Below are positions 30,422-37,897 of a stretch of 37,897 bases of DNA, piece by piece. This stretch comes from Polychytrium aggregatum (Eukaryota > Chytridiomycota > Chytridiomycetes > Polychytriales), in the NCBI RefSeq assembly GCF_025602895.1, contig NW_026516463.1, forward strand, positions 1 to 37,897, written 5' to 3'. How positions within the stretch are numbered: the stretch's first letter is position 1; every line of letters starts with the position of its first letter. The position numbers and the translations under genes are program-made. The notes under the pieces are model-generated. The model saw only the letters and a list, made by a program, of their open reading frames with translations, searched no databases and had not been told where the DNA came from.

Positions 30422-32137
30422 ATGCATCTATCAAAGCAATCCTCGGCGAATGCGCTGTTTGCCCCTGGACTGCTGTACATCGCCTTCAACCAGGACGAAG
30501 GCTGCTTTGCCATCGCGACAGAGGCCGGCTTCCGGGTCTACAACACCAACCCGCTCAAGGAAAAGACCCGGAGAGAGTTCAGTCCGGCCAAAGTGCGAGC
30601 GGCCGCCTCGCAGGCCGATGGTGGCTCTGGAACCGGAGTCACCGCCGAGGAATCGGGTCCGTCCATCTTCGATTCATCCTCGGGAGGGCTGGGGATCGTC
30701 GAGATGCTTCATCGCACAAACTACCTGGCCTTGGTTGGCGGCGGCAAGAATCCCCGGTTCCCACCCAACAAAGTGATGATCTGGGACGATCTGAAGGCCC
30801 GAATCATTATTGAGCTCGAATTCAAGAGCGATATAAAGGCCGTGAAGCTGACAAAGGACAGGTAGTGTCGATGAGCGACTGGGGAGAATGCGCCTGCCCA
30901 TGTACATGACCCTGCTCCTGCCCATGTACATGACACTGCTCCTGCTACTGCTACTGCCGCTACTGCCGCTTCAGAAGGAGAGAGTGGCTGACCGAATCTT
31001 TCTGCCCATTTATCTGCGCAACTTCCTGTGTGCGGATCGGGTCGGCTCTGGGGTCGCTGCGGACAATCGACTTGGTCTTGCCTCGACAACCACGGCTGAA
31101 CATTTGCTACGGCTGCGTCTTGTGGCAAAATCCCATCGTCGCCAATGCCGATGAAACCCGATCGTCTGTGCCCGGCTGCCTTTGGCATTTCTCAACCGCG
31201 GCCTGTCCCAATGCCGCCGCCCAGGATCATTGTGGTGCTCCTGAATCGAGTATTCATTTACACACTCTCGGCCACTCCCCAGATGCTCCACAACTTCGAA
31301 ACATCGGACAACGAGAGAGGTCTGGTTGCCGTGTCGGCAGTGTCAGGCGCCGGAGGTGCCTTGGTGGCCTTTCCCGGCCGATCCAAGGGTCAGATCCAGA
31401 TTATCAAGCTCCCCAAAGGTCTGGTCTGGGAAGGCGCAGTGCTTTCTGCTCCGGTACTATCGATCATTCCGGCCCACAACACCTACATCCAGCAGCTCGC
31501 GCTCTCGCATACAGGCCATCTGTTGGCGACGGCTTCGGAGACCGGCACGCTGCTGCGAGTCTTTGATACCCACAGCGGCCGGCTGCTTCACGAATTCCGC
31601 CGTGGTGCCGACAAGGCCGAGATCTACTGCATAAGCTTCAACGCAGAAGGCACCCGATTGTGCACTGCCAGCGACAAAGGCACGGTGCATATTTTCAATC
31701 TGGCACAAGGCAGCATCCCGGGATCGCCTGCGGCATCAGCAGACCCGTCTGTCGGTGACCGCTCGCTGTCTTCCTCGCAGAACTCGCCTCGCGCTGCCCC
31801 ACCCTCAAGTCCGAGCGCCTCCTCTGCATCTGGGGGTGCAAGTTCGTCATCAACGGGAAATCGCCAGTCGTCGCTGTCGTTTCTGTCGCCGTACCTGCCA
31901 AAGTACTTTTCGTCGGAATGGAGCTTTGGCCACTTTTCGCTGCCCACCGAGTCAAAATGCCTCTGCACCTTCATCGTAGACGATCTCGAGGCCCCACGGA
32001 GCACGACGGCCCCCGGGGCAGAGATCTACGTGCTCGCCTTGTGTGCCGATGGCAGCGCATACAAATTCTCGTTGGATGCACGGAAAGGCGGCGAAGGCCA
32101 GCGCGAGAGCTACTACCGATTCTACAGCACGCACTAA
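30422..32137 (+). CDS. WDR45: PROPPIN autophagy protein, WDR45/WIPI4 (Hsv2) type
   Basis: Seven-bladed propeller that binds PI3P/PI(3,5)P2 and acts in autophagosome formation. Predicted 450 aa from exons 30422-30861 and 31225-32137 (363-nt intron, phase 2, splitting the Arg of KDR). Signature pieces in family order: [46 protein letters not shown], the blade after the intron ([14 protein letters not shown]), [40 protein letters not shown], and the lipid-binding FRRG motif at 271-274 in [16 protein letters not shown], then SDKGTVHIF. The [11 protein letters not shown] context favours the WDR45/45B/Hsv2 branch over Atg18 proper. A Ser-rich insert of about 60 residues (near 310-370) lies where the membrane-inserting loop is expected. 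Stop TAA. The intron holds repeated CCATGTACATGA and CTGCTCCTG motifs. A cytochrome b561 gene follows 267 bp downstream. Confidence 0.92.
30898..30972. repeat. duplicated CCATGTACATGA/CTGCTCCTG block in WDR45-like intron
   Basis: Two near-identical 24-bp units (CCATGTACATGACCCTGCTC and so on) followed by CTGCTACTGCCGCTACTGCCG triplet-like repeats, all inside the intron 30862-31224. Confidence 0.7.
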
Positions 32138-32404
32138 GGGCCTCGGCTTGCGGACCCGTCCAGCAACATTAGTTTGTTGGCTCGAACAGAGATTCCTTTG
32201 CTCCGCAATGACTCTCTACCATGCGCTCGATATCCGTGCGACAGCACCGAGCCGATGAATCTACCGGTGAGATGGGGGTGCTGGGGGCCGGCCGGTCCAT
32301 GGGAACTCTTGATGTCGGGCTGGATGTCGGCGTCCAAGACGGGCCCCCTCTGTCCTCCATCTGGCTTCGGGCGTCGGCTGCACCGATCCGTGAACCTCCC
32401 CGAG

Positions 32405-33115
32405 ATGCTTCCCTCTGAGATCCTCACCCGGATTTTCCAGGGCGCTGTCATTCTGTTTGCGGCGCTCTCGGTCCTCCGCCTTACCGTCTTCCAGCCCGGC
32501 TACAAGCTGTTCCTCCTGCATCCTCTGCTTGCGGTGCTCTCGCTGCTCGCCACCGTCCAAGCCCTGCTGTGGTTTCCACGATACACCGGCTCTGCCGGCA
32601 AAGCCCTCGGGGCCACCAAGATGTCCATCGATCTGCACAAGCGTCTCCAGCTGCTCTCGGCGGCGCTGATATGCATGTCCTTTGGCGTTGTCTACTACAC
32701 CCGCTCCCTCAAACCCGAGCCGACGCATTTCAAAGACCTCCACTCCAAGCTCGGCCTGGCCGCAATCGTCGCCATGACCACGCTCCAAATCCTGCCTGCA
32801 TACCTGATCAAGTCCGGCCGACGGTTCCGCATCATCCACATCGCCTTTGGCATCTTCACCTTTGGGCTCTTTGCCGTGACGATGGCTCTCGGGCTCCTCA
32901 AAAAGTCCATGACGCTTCGGTTTTCCAACGACACTGACTCGTCTTCATCCTCAGGCGGCGTGTGGCTGGACCTGTATTGGTGGGTCATTGCTCTCTTGCT
33001 CGCCGTCGTCGTTGGCGGAGTGAGCTTGCGGAGTGTCCGCTTCCTGAACCATAAGCTCCACAAATCGCCAGCAAGTCGCGAAGGATACACTCTGGTAGAG
33101 GTAACGAGCGGATGA
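32405..33115 (+). CDS. cytochrome b561 domain protein
   Basis: Six-helix di-haem membrane protein, 236 aa, single exon, stop TGA. The b561 core is clear: His39 (FLLHPLLA), His78 (DLHKRLQLLS), His113 (FKDLHSKLGL) and His145 (IIHIAFGIF), the four histidines that ligate two b haems, with the expected spacing in four central helices. Extra helices lie at about 10-28 and at the C-terminus (VWLDLYWWVIALLLAVVVGG). Relatives (CYB561D2-type) pass electrons from ascorbate or similar donors across endomembranes, often for ferric reduction; substrate here is unknown. No DOMON domain is attached. The frame is open further upstream (to 32174), but the usual family length and the first helix favour Met at 32405. 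Confidence 0.9.
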   Translation: MLPSEILTRIFQGAVILFAALSVLRLTVFQPGYKLFLLHPLLAVLSLLATVQALLWFPRYTGSAGKALGATKMSIDLHKRLQLLSAALICMSFGVVYYTRSLKPEPTHFKDLHSKLGLAAIVAMTTLQILPAYLIKSGRRFRIIHIAFGIFTFGLFAVTMALGLLKKSMTLRFSNDTDSSSSSGGVWLDLYWWVIALLLAVVVGGVSLRSVRFLNHKLHKSPASREGYTLVEVTSG

Positions 33116-33645
33116 AGCCCATAGCCAGCCAGCCGGCTCAGGACAGAGTGCCGTCGCTCTCTGCAAGTCTGGCGCCCGACACATCATCCAGGGACACCGC
33201 GCAGCTCACATCCGGAGAAACCAAGACACTCTGTCAGCTTCTGAATACAGCACGTATAATTGAGGTGCACTCATCAGCGGGAACAGCTGCACTGCTGGCG
33301 TTGTGTGGATGGCGATACGCCAGGCATGCTTGTTGGACTCGAGAAGATGCGATGTTCCTAGGCAATTGGGACGGACATGCATGTATTCAGAAGCGAGAAC
33401 AAGACAGGCCTCCCGTTTCAACATGGGCACGCTGTATCAACAAACGAAGGAAAATGCGTGAACTCGTACGCAGGAGCCCGATCGGAGGCACCAAGACAAG
33501 AACTGAATCGAGACACATCACAAGAATCGCTCGGGAGGGAAATACATGGGGGGAAAAAATACATCGGATAAAGCAGAATGTCTATGGGATCGTCACGAGA
33601 GAAACAGAGGCATAGAATGACGGAGGGCGAGGGGGCACGGATCCT
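33116..33645. other. convergent intergenic region, b561 / Dilute gene
   Basis: 530 bp between the two stop codons. Likely 3' UTRs; AATACATGGGGGGAAAAAATAC near 33540 is the only A-rich stretch. No gene recognised. Confidence 0.5.
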
Positions 33646-36580
33646 TCAAGCCTCGTCGCACTGCCGGTCAGCCATCTCGTTCATGTAGTCGGGGTCGCTG
33701 TAGTTCTCGTCTTTCTTGTCCAGCAGTTCAAAGATATCGTTGGGGATGTACGGCGTCAGGCTGCCGGGCCAACCGTCGTCCGGGTTTGTCATCGCAGGCA
33801 CAGAAAAGGGCAGCAGGTAGTCAGGATCCATATACGGATCCAAGCTGTTGTCATGCTCGTGCTCGGCGAGCTGGCTGCCGGAAGAGGCCGACGACGAGGA
33901 CGAAGTCGACGAAAGCTCACTCCGGAAGGTAGGGATATCAGGCTCCTCCCCGGTCTTGACGGCCTTTTCAATATCTTCGACCACCTTTTGCACATAAATT
34001 TCGAACCGCTTCCGAGAACGACGGCTCGCCGACCTCGTACTTGTAATTCTGCATGGCCGCGCTGACCGTGGTATGCGCAGGCTGTGGAGCGTCATCATGG
34101 TTTCGGTGAAGCCATCCAGGTCTTGTATCGACGTGATGACCTGCAGGAGCTGGGTGAGATGGACGACGGCCGGAGCTGCTTCAGGAGATTGCACGAGCCG
34201 TCGGTGCGGAAATATCGCGGGCACTCGCGGACCCAGTCCTCGATCGGGGTAAGGTTGATGCGGATCTGGATGGCACGAGACCGGCAGCAGTACTGCTTTC
34301 TGGCTCAGGATTCGGTTGAAGATGTGGGCGCTGAAAAAGTGGAAGACCTGCTGGAAGACCTGCTGGATAATGGACCGGTGCACGCAACAGTGGATCATAA
34401 TCAGGAGCGTCGAGTGGAACAGGTTCTTGATGGTCCAGGGCGACACCTGGTAGGGCTGCTTGGAGTGCAGGGAGCTCGACCGGATCTTGATAGGGCGGCT
34501 ACCAGCCCATCGGGGCCTTGGGACGGCGCAAGTGGCTGCGGCGCCGGGAAAAGCTCGAGAAAATGTTTTCGAAGCGCACCCGGCTGTCCTCGCCGTTGTG
34601 CTCCAGAATGGCATCATCGATCAGGGCCAGAAGACGGCGCTGCAGATCCTGGATGAGCAGATTCGCGAGCTCGTTGATGAGCTCTGACAAGGTCGCCTGC
34701 GCCTGGAAGGTCGTGGCCACCAGGCCCTGGTCCTTCTTGAGGTAGTAGATGATTTGCGTGCAGTTGGCAATCCAGTACGAGATAATGTTGAGGTCCTCGG
34801 GAGTATGCTGCGGAGGGGACAAGTGGAGGCATGGCAAGCGTTAGACCAGGAGCGAGACGAAAATAGCCATGTAGAAGCAGCAAGGAATCGAGGTCTCAGA
34901 CAGAGGATGGGTCTACAGCAGCCAGAGACCCAGGAGAGTGCACAAGAGGGCATTTCCGCCACCTGCAAAAGTGAGGGGCAAAGTCGTTCTTTGCCGGAGC
35001 AGTCCGCGCTGCGGCCTAGTCGAAGGGCAGCAGCCATGAATGCGAACTTACCGCCACAACAATCAATGACTCGGGTGATGGCTCTCTGGAAAAGTCGGTG
35101 AGGATATCTGAGGTATTCCAGTAGTGGGCGTATCGCGCGCACAGAAACAGGATATTGGCGGCGATGGGACGCTGGTTCGCGGTTCTTGAAGGCTTGATGC
35201 GCTCGATGGCGATCTCCAGGATGTGGTCGATGTGATCTTCGCCAAAGACAAACATTTGGTCGGGCAGACACCGATCCCATAGAAATTCGGCGCTTTCTTC
35301 ATCCTTTGGGATGCACCAGAGCAGTTGATGTGAGCACGCTGGCGCCCTCAGCAGCACCGGGAAGTCTGGGCGGCGGATACCAAGACATTGGTCGGTCTGC
35401 CCGCCCGGACGTGCGCATCTTTCCGGAGCACATCGGGCTCGGAACGGCGGCATTGGACAAGGTCAAGCAGTGCAGCGTCCATGGAACATGTAAGCCATGT
35501 CTTGGCATGAAGAAGTGCACCCGAGGACGCCCAACAGTACCTGTTCAAAGAGACCGAGCTCGTCGACTGTCAGCGCCGTGAAGTTTGAATCTGTGGACGA
35601 TCGTCGGGAGACGTACGACGACCGAGATGGGTTGGGCGACAGTAGGTAGTTTTCGGTGTCGGAGGTGTCGCTCCACGAGGCGCTGGCCCGGTCGCCATCG
35701 GACATCGACAGGGTCGAGTGCGATGCGGTTGGCGATGACGGCGTGACGGGTTCCTTGTATTCGTATTCGAGGATCTTGGACATTTGCTTGCCGGAGCTGG
35801 TGCGCTGAACGAGGTCCTTGAGCGACCTGCCGCGGTTGGACTTGATGTCCTTGCTTGCCCCTCCATCAATCAGAGCGCGGGCCGCCTCGTCATGGCCGTT
35901 GGAGCAGGCCCACAGTAGCGGAGTCCATCCATCTGTTGCACATGGGAGGAGACAGGTGCGTGAGCCACGGAGGTCGAGCGGCAGCCCGTATCGAGGCAGA
36001 AAAAGGACCAAGAGAGCGGGTACGCTGGGTGGCGAGCACCCATGGCTGAACATGGATCCAGCGTGTGCAGGAAGGATTCCATCGGGCACCTCCGGCACGC
36101 ACGTTCATCCATGGCATGGTCATAGACAGCTCTCTGGCTCAGAGGGCATCGGTGCAGGTGCAGGTGCAGGTGCAGAGGGCATCGAGCGCTGGCGAAACGA
36201 AGCATTACGTTTGTCCTTATCGTCGACAAGAGCGCTATGCTCGATGAGGAGAATCACAATGTCGGTCCAACCAAAGCAGGCAGCAAAGATGAGTCCCGAG
36301 CTACCGTCTTCGTCCTTGCCGTTGATGTCGAACGAGTCCTTCTTGGTCTCGAGCAGGTATTTGACTTTGGAGACGTCACCGTTGGAGCAGGCTCGGATGA
36401 AGATGTCGGTCAGCTTGGCTCGTTGGTCCTCGGGCGACAGGTTGGGGTCGAGGTCGAGCTCATCGGCGAACGAGTCGGCAACGAGTCTGTAAAGGAGACG
36501 GAGATGGACGGCAGCGAGGAGATGGCCAGGTTGGAGCTGGTGTCGAGCGGCAGCTCGCTGAGGGTTTCTACGGAGGTCAT
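33646..36580 (-). pseudogene. ankyrin-repeat plus Dilute (DIL) domain gene with multiple frameshifts
   Basis: Homologue of fungal ankyrin/Dilute-domain proteins; the DIL domain is the cargo-binding globular tail module of class V myosins, here without a motor. Parts: putative start Met at 36580; exon to 36209 with LDLDPNLSPEDQRAKL and an ankyrin repeat (DGSSGLIFAACFGWTDIVILLIEH); exon 35932-35541 with a second repeat (GWTPLLWACSNGHDEAARALI) and a Ser-rich linker; exon 35303-35052 (LWDRCLPDQMFVFGEDHIDHIL); exon 34807 to TGA at 33646 with the DIL core (ISYWIANCTQIIYYLKKD, NLFHSTLLIMIHC, FNRILSQ). The introns fit. Within the last exon the domain jumps frame at about 34503, 34305, 34215, 34088 and 34005. 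One more shift near 36527 would join the start to the ankyrin frame. Either a young pseudogene or local base-calling error; frames are described, not repaired. Confidence 0.75.
36150..36180. repeat. (GGTGCA)n repeat in ankyrin/Dilute gene intron
   Basis: Four GGTGCA hexamers flanked by a duplicated GAGGGCATCG, inside the intron 36208-35933. Confidence 0.8.
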
Positions 36581-37269
36581 GGCGACTTGGAGCACAGCCC
36601 GGGCGGATCAGGAAAAGGAGTCGGGAGCGGATACAACCGAGGAGGGCCACGCAAAGACGGACAGGATGGCCCGATGGCAAATGCAGCGCCAGATGCAGCG
36701 CCAGATGCAGAGCCAGACACCGATAGCCAGCCGGCAGCAGATCGCAAACAACCGCCGATGGGGCAAGACCGAGCAGGACCACACAGGACGTCCGGGGCGG
36801 TGCCAGCGACGGTGCAAAGGACGGCAACGGCCTTGGGGGTGCCCAACAGCAACGGCGATGGCGATGGCCGAAGCCCAGGACGCCGACGACGCGCGGCGAC
36901 GCGCACGCGCCACGGCGTCGCACATGCGTCACACGGCGCGGCGGGGGTGCAGTGCGTGTGGGTGCGGCGGAGCTGTCTGAGCACGCGCGCCCCGAAAAGG
37001 AAAGCCTGGACAAGGCGCCGCCTGAACGTGCTCGCCTTGCGCTCAGCGAGCGGCGGCCATGTGCCGCGCTGCGATCTCGGCCATGGTGCGATTTCTGCAC
37101 CATAGTTCGGCCGCCAGAATGGTGTTGGTCGATCACCCGGCTGAAGGGGAGCGCATGATATCACCAGTTGCGACGTGCCTGCTGGTCGATCACCCAGCTG
37201 CGACATGCCGTTGGTGCTGTCCAGGGATTCTATTGCCGGTGCATCATTCCAACACCCGTCCATGCTCGC
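36581..37269. other. intergenic, upstream of ankyrin/Dilute gene
   Basis: 690 GC-rich bp between two minus-strand genes; the promoter of the ankyrin/Dilute gene should be here. Contains a GCGCCAGATGCA tandem repeat (36690-36713) and a repeated GGTCGATCACCC (37127 and 37184). Long open frames are composition-driven. Confidence 0.5.
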
Positions 37270-37897
37270 TCACGACGATGGCAACGAGAGTTGCATTATC
37301 TGGAGAACGATGCTGCCCACCACCGACACCGACAGAAACACAATGCACACAATCGCCACCGTTTTTGGCTTGATCGGAAACCAGGTCGGCAAGGACCGAA
37401 ACACGGGCGAGATAAAGTTTGGGTTGATTGGCAGGCTTGGCCGACGGGCATCAAAGTACTTGGAGCCCTTGCGATTCATGCCGGCAGTGCCCCCGCCGAG
37501 GCTGTTGATGACCAGATCCGTCACCGGCACCATCTGCGGCGGCGAGGGCCCGCCGGTGCGGTATCGTTCCAAGGCGCGGGCCTCCATCATCGGTGCAAGC
37601 AGGCTTGTGTCTGGGTGCTCGGGCGTGTTCTCTGCCAGCGGATACTCCTGCTGGTGTGTCGTGCGGCGCGAGATGCCCATGTTCCCACGGCCCGCCATCG
37701 AGCGCATGTCGACGTCGTCGATCACCGATGAGTGTGCCATGATGCTGAATCGGCGGCGCACGTTGAAGAGCGGCTCCTCGGGATCGGGCACATCCTCCAG
37801 AAGATAGTATTCGTGGATCGGGTCGACCTCGTAGGCGTTCGCTGCCGCTGCCGTGCCCGCGTCGACGCTGTTCGGAATGATAAAGACTTGCGAGGTG
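37270..37897 (-). CDS. unrecognised membrane protein, C-terminal part (runs off the right edge)
   Basis: Open on the minus strand from the window edge to TGA at 37270 (about 208 codons visible, no start in view). Sequence features: an Asp/Glu-containing segment (VDPIHEYYLLEDVPDPEEP), a basic RRRFS, a His/Gln/Pro-rich middle, SLPINPNFISPVF, and one strong hydrophobic helix (TVAIVCIVFLSVSVVGSIVLQIM) just before the last seven residues. The visible part would therefore be cytoplasmic with a C-terminal anchor, unless an intron begins near the end. No family recognised; a Met at 37791 is possible as start, but the frame upstream of it stays open and protein-like. Confidence 0.6.
   Translation of the reverse strand, partial: TSQVFIIPNSVDAGTAAAANAYEVDPIHEYYLLEDVPDPEEPLFNVRRRFSIMAHSSVIDDVDMRSMAGRGNMGISRRTTHQQEYPLAENTPEHPDTSLLAPMMEARALERYRTGGPSPPQMVPVTDLVINSLGGGTAGMNRKGSKYFDARRPSLPINPNFISPVFRSLPTWFPIKPKTVAIVCIVFLSVSVVGSIVLQIMQLSLPSS

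Overview
The window looks like nuclear DNA of an early-diverging, zoospore-forming (chytrid-like) fungus. Genes are split by GT-AG introns, mostly about 85-275 nt. Fungal markers are present (an M36 fungalysin, a Sog2-type LRR protein, a Nup82/Nup88 nucleoporin). A gene for dynein axonemal light chain 1 implies a flagellum, which Dikarya lack. I placed exons by hand from splice signals and reading-frame continuity. For eight multi-exon genes the exon lengths sum to a multiple of three and every phase agrees, so those models are fairly strong.

Layout: 0.36-4.2 kb (-) CLC chloride transporter with unusual pore motifs. 4.2-5.3 kb holds a dead transposon fragment. 5.3-8.6 kb (-) is a helical N-domain/TKL kinase/Sel1-repeat reading frame interrupted by two in-frame TAG codons. 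9.3-11.7 kb (+) secreted fungalysin. 12.5-15.8 kb (+) NUP88/NUP82. 16.3-19.6 kb (-) SOG2-like RAM-pathway LRR protein. 20.7-21.4 kb (-) small ubiquitin-fold protein. 22.4-27.6 kb (+) two tandem paralogues with a secreted Cys-rich head, one membrane helix and a cytoplasmic SH3 domain. 28.5-30.0 kb (-) DNAL1. 30.4-32.1 kb (+) WDR45/Hsv2-type PROPPIN. 32.4-33.1 kb (+) cytochrome b561. 33.6-36.6 kb (-) ankyrin plus Dilute-domain gene with several frameshifts. 37.3 kb to the right edge (-) is the C-terminal part of an unrecognised one-helix membrane protein.

The genes do not form one pathway. They cover ion transport, surface sensing (SH3 pair), signalling (kinase, Sog2), secretion of a protease, nuclear transport, autophagy, flagellar motility and myosin-like cargo functions. 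Intergenic DNA and introns are rich in short tandem repeats, and three related transposase-derived fragments are scattered in the left 22 kb.

The observations most worth a second look are: the kinase-Sel1 frame broken only by TAG; the CLC whose three ion-pathway motifs are all altered; the stop-free intron with length divisible by three in the second SH3 gene; the cluster of frameshifts confined to the Dilute gene; and two 31-nt micro-exons plus a possible ATG-only exon.
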